A stretch of 21,436 nucleotides of DNA, taken from a virus. Shown in pieces: positions 14,365-21,436 of this stretch. The position numbers and the translations under genes are program-made. Under the pieces are notes generated by a model that saw nothing but the letters and a program-made list of their open reading frames with translations, was not told where the DNA came from and did not search any database. The stretch's first letter is position 1; each line of letters starts with the position of its first letter. The DNA lies in IMG/VR virus record IMGVR_UViG_3300032677_000190, positions 1 through 21,436 of that record; one strand, given 5' to 3'.

Positions 14365-14452
14365 CTACTAACAACACACGTCTAAGCCCCAGGGGAATAT
14401 GGAACCGCAGGCTGTAACAATAGTGTAATAATTATTATTGCGGAGCAAACCC
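14365..14452 (+). other. Leader of the long tail fibre gene
   Basis: The leader contains a locally GC-rich patch with CCCCAGGGG (14387-14395), an AGCC/GGCT pair (14385-14388 with 14410-14413) that could close a small hairpin, and a 12-base AT palindrome at 14426-14437. GGAG at 14442-14445 is the ribosome site for ATG 14453. No RNA family was recognised. Confidence 0.4.
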
Positions 14453-17400
14453 ATGTCAAGCGGTTCATTAACCAGAATTCTTAACAATCAGATCTATAAT
14501 CAAACGATTATAGCTAGCCAAAAGATCCAACCAGGATCTATCGTAGGCTCATTATTTGCCAGTAATGTAACAGTCCCAGGTGACTTGTTAATTGCAGGTA
14601 ACTTGTTCGTTCTAGGTAACAGCATACAAACTACGATTTCCAGTACCAATACCTATGTTAACGATCCATTGCTAACATTAAACAATGGATTCGCTGGCAC
14701 CAATACCTATGATGAAGGTTTGATATTTAATCGTGGCTCAGCAACTAACCAAGCATTTATTTGGAGCGAAACATTTAAAGAATTCCGTGTTATTGCTACC
14801 TCAGAAACGGGTACAACCTACGGTAACGTAAACGCCTCAGACCTAGCTAATTTAAGCGTAAAGAATTTTTATACCAGCGGTACAAATAACACTGACGGTA
14901 ATATCAACCAACGTGGTACTGGTGCGTTTGGAGCGACGTTTGCAGGTAATGTTGGGTTAAACGGACCTTACTTAACTACCAGCCAAGCTACTATCAGCGT
15001 ATTTAACACTGCTGCTACTACTGTAAATGAGTACGGTGCTGCAACAGCAATCTATCTAGGTGCTACATCTGGTACAGTCGTAGTTAATAATCCAACGATA
15101 GTTGGCACACAAACAACACAAAATGTATTCAATGCCAATGCTACCACAGTCAACGCATTTAATTCAGCTACCACATTAAATCTTGGACAGTTGGCTTCTA
15201 CAGCCAATGTTGGTGCTACAACTGGTACATTCCAACTGAACAATCCAACAGTAGTTGGTTATAATACCACACAAAATTTATGGAATACTCTAGCCACAAC
15301 AGTTAACGCATTTGGTGCTGCAGGTAACCTTAACTTAGGTAGTGGTGCCGGCGGTAGTATTGCTACAATCAATAACCAAGCTATCTATCTTCCATCTGCT
15401 ACTAATATTGCCGTTGGTGGTAGTAGTTTAACATTTGCTAACACTGTAGTCACAACCGTTAACGAATACGGTTCAGCAACTTCAGTGTTCATTGGTGCTA
15501 CTAGCGGTGTGGTTACTGCTAGAAGTGCATTATCAGCCACAGGTACATTCTGGGCTAACTCAAGTGCAGGCTCTACACAACAAAACCAAGGTATTGGTGC
15601 TATTGTAGTACCAACTGGTGGTATCAGTGTAGGCGGCACAGCTAATATCGCTGGCGCAACAGTGATTGGTGGTGCAACACAAATTAACAGCACACTAGGT
15701 GTTGGTGGCGTAACTTCAATCACTAATACTACGAATGCAACTGGACAATCAACTGGCGCATTACAAGTAGCAGGCGGCGCTAGCTTCACACAAGATGTTT
15801 GGATTGGTGGTAACTTATTTGTCAGCAACATTATAGGTGTTCAAGCTAACATCATCACAGTGACAGATCCGTTATTGTACCTAAGAAATTCTAACGTAAG
15901 TGTATACAATTATGATATTGGTTTCTACAGTGCATTCACTGGCACAGGATTAGGCACGATAAATCAATATCAACATACTGCTGTTTTCCGTAATCCGTTA
16001 AATAACACATGGAATTTCGTAAGTAACCTTGCAGAACCCAGTGCAAGTTATATCACTATTGATGGTACTACTGTCTACGATCCAATCAAAGCTGGTAACT
16101 TGCAACTAACAGTTACTACAGACAGTACAAGTACAACAACAGGTGCGTTAATAGTAGGTGGTGGTGCTGGTATTGGTGGCAACATATTCCAAAGTGGTGC
16201 GTATCACGATTCAAGTTCTAGCAACTTTATCAATATGCCAACACCAACAACGGCTAATAATCTCTCAGCCGCTACGACGATATTCTACGGTGCAGCAGCT
16301 GGTGACTTTACTATCCGTAACCCAAATATCAACAGTGTACAAGCATCATTGAACTTATTCAATGCTAATGTAACAACACTAAACTTTGCTGGTGCCGCAA
16401 CTACCATCAGCGTAGGTGCCGCAACTGGTACAACAACATTTAATTCAGCTACTAACGGCGCAACGTATAGAGCAGGAGCAGTGGTAGTAGGTGGCGGTGT
16501 AGGTATCAATGGTAACTTAAACTTATCTAGAAGTAACTACATAACACTTGGCGCTGACTGGAACAGCAACGTTGTTTATCCAGAAAATGTTGTCCAAATA
16601 GTTTCAAACGCTAATGTAGCAAATAGAATTTCAATACAGAATCTTAACAATGGAACTTTTGCAACATCAGAATTCCAAGCTATCGCTGATATTGGATCTA
16701 ATATTAATAGCTATATCAGCACTGGTATTTCTAGCAGTACCAATGGTTTAAATATCATTAAACCGTTAGATGGATACACATACACATCAGCAGGTAATTT
16801 AGTAATATCTAGTGCAATAAGAAAAGATTTAGTTTTAGCAGCCAATGGTATAAGTCAAGTTGGTGTAAGAATCAGCAGCCAATACAGTAACGTTGGTGTG
16901 CAGTATTCAACAGCCGCAACATCAAGCACCACTGGTGCATTGACATCAGTTGGTGGCATCAGTACTAAAGCCAATTTATATGTTGGTCGTGGTGTGACAA
17001 TCAACAGCGACAACAGCATTGAAACATTTACAGTTAAGAGTTCTACTTCAGGTAACGTAGCGATATTTGCCAACGTAGTAGGCACTGCTGGAACATCAAC
17101 TACAGAAACTGTGATCATTGGTGGTAGTAACCTAGCAGTACAAACTGGTGTAATATTGAAAGTCAATGGCCAAACATCAATGATGTTACCAGTTGGTCCA
17201 CAAGCTGCTCGACCAAGTAGCCAAGGTGGTGTTGACGTAGCAGGTATGATACGTTTCAATAGTACATCTAACTTGCTAGAATATTATGACGGTAGTGTAT
17301 GGCAAGTTGCTGGTAGCACATTTACAGTCATCAGCGATCGCCAATTCCAAGGTAACGTAGGTGGTGGTTATGGTAACGTTGACGGTACTAACACAACGTT

Positions 17401-18028
17401 TACTATACAATCTAATGCAACAACATCAGGTACATTAGTTGCTATCAACGGTGTGATGCAGTTCCCAACACTGGCTTACTCAGTAAGCGGTTCAACACTG
17501 ACATTTACAGAACCACCAGCACCAGGTGATGTCATTGACGTTCGTGTATTAACCACAACAGCAACAGTTAGCTCAATTGCCAACGGTAACGGTGTAAATC
17601 AGTTAGTAGCTGATAATACTGGTGTTAGCTTTTATACTGGAACAACCTCTACAGTAGAACAAGTATTAATTGACCCAGCAGGTAATTTTAATTTCCTCAA
17701 TCAAAATCACATTACTTATACACAAGCACCAACTAACGTTCCTACTACAGCTAGCCCAGTTGTGATTGATACATTCAGTCAAAGCAGTTATAGCAGTAGC
17801 AAATACTTAATCCAAGCTAAAGTTGGCGTAACGAACTTTGAGTCATATGAGGCTCGTGTAATAACTGATGGTGCAGGTAATGCTTATATTACTACCTACG
17901 GTATTATTAATAACGGTACTTCATTTGGTACAATTAGTGCTAACGTGGTCAGTGGTAATGTGAACGTTTACTACACATCAACTATAGCACAGGCTAACGT
18001 TAAAGCATTTGGTACTTACATTGTATAA
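14453..18028 (+). CDS. Long tail fibre protein with internal repeats
   Basis: This is a 1191-residue protein. The ATG at 14453, 7 bases after GGAG, is preferred to a TTG five codons upstream that overlaps the ribosome site. The N-terminus has the fibre module LFVLGNSIQ...DPLLTLNNG...GLIFNRG...W, shared with the protein at 172. Next come four or five ~40-residue repeats (NVFN-x-x-ATTVN-x-[FY]-x-x-AT...LG...NNPTVVG) and several TGAL-[IQ]-V-x-GG-[AG]-x-x-x-GN-L-x-V repeats. Near the C-terminus are the GMIRFN...LEYY..VWQV adaptor and the AINGVMQFP/YSVSG module, then a final ~150 residues that are probably the receptor-facing tip. The late promoter at 14357 is just upstream. This order is typical of long fibres in marine T4-like phages. 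No chaperone domain is present. Confidence 0.85.
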   Translation: MSSGSLTRILNNQIYNQTIIASQKIQPGSIVGSLFASNVTVPGDLLIAGNLFVLGNSIQTTISSTNTYVNDPLLTLNNGFAGTNTYDEGLIFNRGSATNQAFIWSETFKEFRVIATSETGTTYGNVNASDLANLSVKNFYTSGTNNTDGNINQRGTGAFGATFAGNVGLNGPYLTTSQATISVFNTAATTVNEYGAATAIYLGATSGTVVVNNPTIVGTQTTQNVFNANATTVNAFNSATTLNLGQLASTANVGATTGTFQLNNPTVVGYNTTQNLWNTLATTVNAFGAAGNLNLGSGAGGSIATINNQAIYLPSATNIAVGGSSLTFANTVVTTVNEYGSATSVFIGATSGVVTARSALSATGTFWANSSAGSTQQNQGIGAIVVPTGGISVGGTANIAGATVIGGATQINSTLGVGGVTSITNTTNATGQSTGALQVAGGASFTQDVWIGGNLFVSNIIGVQANIITVTDPLLYLRNSNVSVYNYDIGFYSAFTGTGLGTINQYQHTAVFRNPLNNTWNFVSNLAEPSASYITIDGTTVYDPIKAGNLQLTVTTDSTSTTTGALIVGGGAGIGGNIFQSGAYHDSSSSNFINMPTPTTANNLSAATTIFYGAAAGDFTIRNPNINSVQASLNLFNANVTTLNFAGAATTISVGAATGTTTFNSATNGATYRAGAVVVGGGVGINGNLNLSRSNYITLGADWNSNVVYPENVVQIVSNANVANRISIQNLNNGTFATSEFQAIADIGSNINSYISTGISSSTNGLNIIKPLDGYTYTSAGNLVISSAIRKDLVLAANGISQVGVRISSQYSNVGVQYSTAATSSTTGALTSVGGISTKANLYVGRGVTINSDNSIETFTVKSSTSGNVAIFANVVGTAGTSTTETVIIGGSNLAVQTGVILKVNGQTSMMLPVGPQAARPSSQGGVDVAGMIRFNSTSNLLEYYDGSVWQVAGSTFTVISDRQFQGNVGGGYGNVDGTNTTFTIQSNATTSGTLVAINGVMQFPTLAYSVSGSTLTFTEPPAPGDVIDVRVLTTTATVSSIANGNGVNQLVADNTGVSFYTGTTSTVEQVLIDPAGNFNFLNQNHITYTQAPTNVPTTASPVVIDTFSQSSYSSSKYLIQAKVGVTNFESYEARVITDGAGNAYITTYGIINNGTSFGTISANVVSGNVNVYYTSTIAQANVKAFGTYIV
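14977..15530 (+). repeat. Tandem fibre repeats inside the long tail fibre gene
   Basis: About four degenerate units of roughly 40-50 codons, each with ATTVN-x-[FY]-[GN]-x-A followed by a LG(A)..G strand and NNPT-[IV]-VG. They start near 14977, 15106, 15259 and 15440; a further diverged copy is near 16338. These are protein-level repeats of a trimeric fibre shaft and have diverged at the DNA level. Confidence 0.6.
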
Positions 18029-18037
18029 AGGTAAACA

Positions 18038-18772
18038 ATGTTAAACATTTCAAAACAGTATCGTACGAACTACACTGGTGAGGACATAATCACTGAACGC
18101 AAGCATGAAAATCGCATGTGGAGTGAAACTGTTGAAACAGTGCCTAATGCTGTTACCAACAATCAAATTTCAAATCGTGCTGTTATCATTGGTAATAGTC
18201 CAACTAGGTTAGATTTTGATTTAAACAATCTAAAACATGCCAGCGGTTTGTTAGGTGCTAATACTTTACAAACCTATGGGTGTAATGCGCTATATAGAGA
18301 TTTTACACCTGATTTTCTAGTAGCACAAGGTAACGACATGGTTGATGAGTTGGCCAAAAGCTCTTATCCAAGAAATAATATCGTCTATACCAATGCTATA
18401 AATTTATTAGCATATCCAAATACATTTTATCTTATTCCATACAATCCTTATGCTGACAGTGGTACAACTGCTGCCTACATAGCTGCATTTGATGGACACA
18501 AAAAAATCTATCTATTAGGCTTCCATGGACAGGATACACCAGGAATAAACTTTAATGTCTATTCTGGAACCAATGCCTATGACGCTGAAGAATCTGATGT
18601 AGGTAGTGATAAATGGACAAACAATCTCACACAATTATTCACAGTCTATGATGATGTTGATTTCGCTTGGGTTACCAACCGTGGTACCAGCACAGTACCA
18701 GACTGCTGGAAACCTTGCCAAAATTTACGTCAAATATCATTTAGAGATTTCGTAGTAGAAGCTGACTTATAA
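18038..18772 (+). CDS. MptE/DUF115-like Rossmann protein, possible glycan-linked enzyme
   Basis: This is a 244-residue protein with AAAGGT before the ATG. Residues 47-65 (AVIIGNSPTRLDFDLNNL) match the nucleotide-binding start of the MptE-like/DUF115 fold, also used by GT42-type sialyltransferases (G-N-x-P-S/T). This is followed by Y-G-C-N-ALYRDFTPDF (80-93) and by SGTTAAYIAAFDGHKKIYLLGFHG (141-164), the 'SG..A...A...G...I.LLG.D' segment. Such proteins are linked to glycan or pterin metabolism and to flagellin glycosylation, so a role in sugar decoration is possible. The position right after the long tail fibre hints at a fibre or surface target. The first 45 residues are not recognised. The family is moderately sure; the reaction is unknown. 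The 3' end overlaps the convergent Nudix gene by 6 bases. Confidence 0.55.
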   Translation: MLNISKQYRTNYTGEDIITERKHENRMWSETVETVPNAVTNNQISNRAVIIGNSPTRLDFDLNNLKHASGLLGANTLQTYGCNALYRDFTPDFLVAQGNDMVDELAKSSYPRNNIVYTNAINLLAYPNTFYLIPYNPYADSGTTAAYIAAFDGHKKIYLLGFHGQDTPGINFNVYSGTNAYDAEESDVGSDKWTNNLTQLFTVYDDVDFAWVTNRGTSTVPDCWKPCQNLRQISFRDFVVEADL

Positions 18773-19246
18773 GACTGATTCTAATGTCTTAATCTTTGCA
18801 CTTACCGCATCAAAATTAATAGTACGCCAAACACCAGGATGTAAAGGTTTAGGATGATCCTCTAATGCTACCCAGCAAAAGCCACGATGTTCAAAATTAA
18901 GTTTGGGTGTGAATTCTTCGTCTACTGGAATTAAGAAAGTATTGTAACTGAACTTACCGTTGTCACTGGTAAATTTTTCTATGGGGATGACTTTGACATC
19001 TTGGAAGTTGTAGCCCAATTCTTCGCTGAGTTCTCTATACAAGCTGGTTAACAGCAGTTCACCAGCATCAATCTTACCACCAGCCAGGCCCCAAGTACCA
19101 CTATACTTGTCACCGTCACGTAATAGGAAAAGATAACGACCTGTTGAAACACTGTAGATGAAAGTGCCTACACCTTCTATAAGACCAGTGTCCAAAGACC
19201 GTTTTTGTGTTGAAGTTAGCATAAAAATTAAAGAACTAAAGTCCAT
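18767..19246 (-). CDS. Nudix hydrolase
   Basis: This is a 159-residue minus-strand protein. The Nudix box is complete: G57-x5-E63-x7-R71-E72-x2-E75-E76-x-G78-Y79. The glutamates bind Mg2+ for hydrolysis of a nucleoside diphosphate linked to another group. A YLFLLRDGDKYSGTWGLAGG strand precedes it, and a C-terminal GFCWVALEDHP segment is also typical. The start at 19246 overlaps the gp15-like gene by 19 bases; an internal ATG (Met9, 19222) is possible but has no better ribosome site. The substrate cannot be read from sequence; phage Nudix enzymes act on ADP-ribose, dNTPs or cap-like ends. It sits downstream of a tail gene and is probably co-transcribed with it. Confidence 0.85.
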   Translation of the reverse strand: MDFSSLIFMLTSTQKRSLDTGLIEGVGTFIYSVSTGRYLFLLRDGDKYSGTWGLAGGKIDAGELLLTSLYRELSEELGYNFQDVKVIPIEKFTSDNGKFSYNTFLIPVDEEFTPKLNFEHRGFCWVALEDHPKPLHPGVWRTINFDAVSAKIKTLESVL

Positions 19247-20652
19247 CCACCATTTTTATATTCGCCTTCAAAACTCTTCACCCATTGATTGAGATTCCAT
19301 TTATATTGAGTTCCAGTTGTTAGATTGCTTACATATTGTACATTAGCTTGATTCTGGCTGTCAAATGAAACAGTCCAATGTACGCCAGTATATTGTATGA
19401 TGTCGTTCGCATGACAGACTAAATCTACCCCATCAGTACCGCGCCATAGTGTTGGTCCGCTGCTTGGGGCAGCATTGGCACTACCAACATCACCTAGGAT
19501 CAAATATCTGGTACCAGCTGATGGATGAGTGATACTGGATGTTAAACTTGAACTAGTTGGGTTGATGATAGCATTGATTGGAGTTAGTGTGTTACCTGGG
19601 ATAGTATCAATGTCTACGTTAAATAACATCAGCGTAGGATCTGTTGGGTGATAGCTGACGGTACCAATGACTTCTGAGACGCCATCTGGTTGTAGCAAAC
19701 GCACTTCACTGATGCCAGGACTTAGATTACCATAGATGTTGACAAACGCCGCCCAATTATCAGGAGTACCAACTTTGACTGGAGTACCAGAGATATCTTC
19801 GCCACCAATGTCACGGGGTGTTTCTATATCCTGTTGTTTCAACAGTGTCAAGGTGTTGCCAATCAACAGCGTACCATAGTTCAATGGAGTGAAGTATTGG
19901 CGATTACCTAATAGATTATCTTCGTTTAATACACTGTCGCTGAGATTACCATCGCTGTCATGTATGCTGGCAACGATCTTTTGGATGACACCAAGTTTCT
20001 TAACTTTAGCTGGAGGACTAATCCACACAGGTAGTTTGAATGTTAATGTAGCAACATCAATGGGATTATCTGTACCAATAGGCACTGATCTTGTATTCCA
20101 ATTTGGACTTTCTAAATAAACAACGCTTAGGCTAGTCCAATCAATGTAGTTGTCTGTTGACTGTATCTCCATGGCTGGATTAAACAATACTATCAACTGT
20201 TCTAATAACTGTAATTTTTGTTTGGTGTTACTAGTCCAAATATCTAACTTCAATTCTATAGTATAAGGCACAGGCATGCTGCGTTCAATGGTAAAAGCAT
20301 TGCCCTGTTTGTCTTCATACTCCATGGTGTCTTCATTGTAATACTTTTGGCGTATCTGCATCTTGCCAACAAAGTCAGGTTGTTGCACGCGATCTCTATC
20401 ATAGGTAATATTATTGATATACACAGTCATAGCTGGTGTTGCATTCATGATATTTGGTGCACTATTCTGTGTGATAATCTGTGCTACTTGGCGACTACCA
20501 TCACCCCAATAAACAGGCACACGTTGTAGAGTTTGATGCCCATTACGATCAAATCCAAACTCAACTTGGAAACCTGATACCATACGAACAAACTGTGCTA
20601 GGAATCGTTCTATCTGAGCGTCATAAAAGAAGCTCTGATTAGCAGTTGTCAT
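19228..20652 (-). CDS. 15: Tail completion/sheath stabiliser protein, T4 gp15-like, extended
   Basis: This is a 474-residue minus-strand protein. Residues 1-240 follow the order of T4 gp15: FFYDAQIERFLAQFVRMVSG (compare T4 YFYN..FRRY), QRVPVYWG, MTVYINNITYDRDR, PVPYTIELKLDIWTSNTKQK, LLEQLIVLFNPAMEI and LTFKLPVWISPPAKV. In T4, gp15 caps the tail tube and sheath and joins the tail to the head. T4 gp15 is 272 residues, so this protein has about 200 extra C-terminal residues, beta-rich and ending with a W/Y-rich block (IIQYTGVHW...TGTQYKWNLNQWV...GGWTLVL). A strong AAGGAG inside the upstream endonuclease gene precedes its ATG. The gp15 assignment rests on motif order remembered from T4, not on an alignment. 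Confidence 0.75.
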   Translation of the reverse strand: MTTANQSFFYDAQIERFLAQFVRMVSGFQVEFGFDRNGHQTLQRVPVYWGDGSRQVAQIITQNSAPNIMNATPAMTVYINNITYDRDRVQQPDFVGKMQIRQKYYNEDTMEYEDKQGNAFTIERSMPVPYTIELKLDIWTSNTKQKLQLLEQLIVLFNPAMEIQSTDNYIDWTSLSVVYLESPNWNTRSVPIGTDNPIDVATLTFKLPVWISPPAKVKKLGVIQKIVASIHDSDGNLSDSVLNEDNLLGNRQYFTPLNYGTLLIGNTLTLLKQQDIETPRDIGGEDISGTPVKVGTPDNWAAFVNIYGNLSPGISEVRLLQPDGVSEVIGTVSYHPTDPTLMLFNVDIDTIPGNTLTPINAIINPTSSSLTSSITHPSAGTRYLILGDVGSANAAPSSGPTLWRGTDGVDLVCHANDIIQYTGVHWTVSFDSQNQANVQYVSNLTTGTQYKWNLNQWVKSFEGEYKNGGWTLVL

Positions 20653-21178
20653 TTGCTAACTCCTTTGATAATTTTTTATTTTTTTGATACTCTGACATTC
20701 TGATTGAATGCATAGCTTTAGCCTCCTCACTCCATTTAGTAGACGGTTTACCTTTCTTTGGATGAGGTTTACTAAATTTATATCCACTTTTTTTATTAAC
20801 AGTTTCTACACCACCATTTGCTTCACGACGTCTGGTATGGGCTGCCTTTTGTGCGATGCGCATTTTTTCTATACTTTCTTGGTTATGTGTTTTATTATTA
20901 CCACCGTTTCTAATATTGAAGCCATTCTCAATACTATTATATTCTTTAATATATTTTGTTTCTAATAAATTTAACTCATCTAAATTAGATGCAGTATCAA
21001 TAACTTCAAATGTAAATGCATCTTTGCCATATTTTCTTAATGCATTATGAAAACGATGAGTTCTTTTTGTATATCTGCTGTCTGATAGATGTTCTAATCT
21101 ACGACGATTGGGTTCTTGTATAGTTTGCCCTATATAAACTCTACTAGTATCAATATGAGTAAATTTATAGATATACAT
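20639..21178 (-). CDS. GIY-YIG homing endonuclease
   Basis: This is a 179-residue minus-strand protein. The nuclease domain (1-90) has YIYKFTH and VYIGQT (the GIY-YIG pair), RRRLEH at 25-30, and the catalytic Glu in LLETKYI (E73), followed by NGFNIRNGG. The C-terminal part is very basic and contains SGYKFSKPHPKKGKPS and SEEAKAMHSIRMSEYQ, which look like NUMOD-type DNA-binding motifs. It is a free-standing homing endonuclease with no intron visible around it. Its ATG overlaps the preceding stop by one base (TAATG), and its end overlaps the gp15-like start by 14 bases, so it has no promoter of its own. It would cut alleles lacking the gene near this site. Confidence 0.87.
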   Translation of the reverse strand: MYIYKFTHIDTSRVYIGQTIQEPNRRRLEHLSDSRYTKRTHRFHNALRKYGKDAFTFEVIDTASNLDELNLLETKYIKEYNSIENGFNIRNGGNNKTHNQESIEKMRIAQKAAHTRRREANGGVETVNKKSGYKFSKPHPKKGKPSTKWSEEAKAMHSIRMSEYQKNKKLSKELANDNC

Positions 21179-21435
21179 TATTGATTATCCGCTGTTGGAC
21201 GTAAGGCTTGACTCAAGCTCTGACGTTGTGGTACTACACGACTGTAGACTGTATATTCTATCGTATCACCTATATGATACAAGGTGTTGCTGACAGTAAA
21301 GCCAATGTTGCCTGTAGTATTGGCAATGGTGATATTGTCTAGTGCACCTGTGATTAATAAATTGTTAATTTTAACTTTAACACCGTAGCTGCTTACATAG
21401 TGTAATGTAGTAACAACATTACCACTGGTGTAGCT
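21178..21435 (-). CDS. C-terminal part of a structural protein (partial)
   Basis: An open minus-strand frame enters from the right edge and gives 86 residues before TAA at 21180-21178. It reads as beta strands (VVTTLHYVSSYGVKVKI, NIGFTVSNTLYHIGDTIEY) and ends VVPQRQSLSQALRPTADNQ. It is probably an Ig-like or tail/neck protein domain. In T4 the genes before gp15 are the neck genes 13 and 14, but I see no motif that makes this call. It is translationally coupled to the endonuclease. Confidence 0.65.
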   Translation of the reverse strand, partial: SYTSGNVVTTLHYVSSYGVKVKINNLLITGALDNITIANTTGNIGFTVSNTLYHIGDTIEYTVYSRVVPQRQSLSQALRPTADNQ

Positions 21436-21436
21436 G

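Noticed and set aside
14438-14452. TTG start five codons upstream for the long fibre
   Set aside because: It overlaps the GGAG ribosome site at 14442 that properly serves ATG 14453.
14302-14452. tRNA or known riboswitch in the largest spacer
   Set aside because: No cloverleaf, T-loop or riboswitch core could be found; only short pairings.
15385-15831. Minus-strand open frame of 148 codons in the long fibre gene
   Set aside because: Val/Pro/Ala-rich translation typical of a shadow of a repetitive fibre gene; no promoter or ribosome site.

Overview
The window is part of a T4-like (contractile-tailed) bacteriophage genome, probably environmental. The evidence is tail-fibre-type proteins of the kind seen in marine T4-like phages, a recognisable homologue of the T4 tail-completion/sheath-stabiliser protein gp15, T4-type late promoters (one exact TATAAATA at 14357 and two NATAAATA variants at 144 and 9609), a free-standing GIY-YIG endonuclease, tightly packed overlapping genes and no host genes. 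The DNA is moderately AT-rich by eye. The host cannot be named from the sequence.

Layout. (1) 1-121: the last codons of an upstream gene and a strong rho-independent terminator. (2) 144-9046, plus strand: a late operon of eight virion/adhesin genes. These are a fibre protein, two small beta-rich proteins, a 980-residue protein with two PKD-like domains, a 782-residue beta-helix spike/fibre, a fibre with a G2-peptidase-like C-terminus and a fibre with an S74 (endosialidase-type) chaperone C-terminus. (3) 9048-14301: an accessory island. It holds four different 2OG-Fe(II) oxygenases, a complete radical SAM/SPASM enzyme, an unrecognised 254-residue protein and three tandem small fibre-like proteins. 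Each of the three small proteins ends in an alternating Asn-Cys tail with Cys as the final residue. (4) 14302-14452: a divergent control region with a consensus sigma70-type promoter facing left and a perfect T4 late promoter facing right. (5) 14453-18772: a 1191-residue repetitive long tail fibre and an MptE/DUF115-like Rossmann protein. (6) 18767-21436, minus strand: a Nudix hydrolase, the gp15-like tail protein, a GIY-YIG homing endonuclease and the end of another structural gene.

The most unusual part is 9.0-14.3 kb. The radical SAM enzyme has every SPASM cysteine of the anaerobic sulfatase-maturase/peptide-maturase class. It is translationally coupled to a 2OG oxygenase and lies about 1.4 kb downstream of genes encoding Cys-repeat C-termini. 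I infer, but cannot prove, a phage system that installs oxidative or thioether-type modifications, or builds metal sites, on virion adhesin tips. A simpler alternative is that the (Asn-Cys)n tails form metal-binding or disulfide-rich trimeric tips and the enzymes act on other targets.
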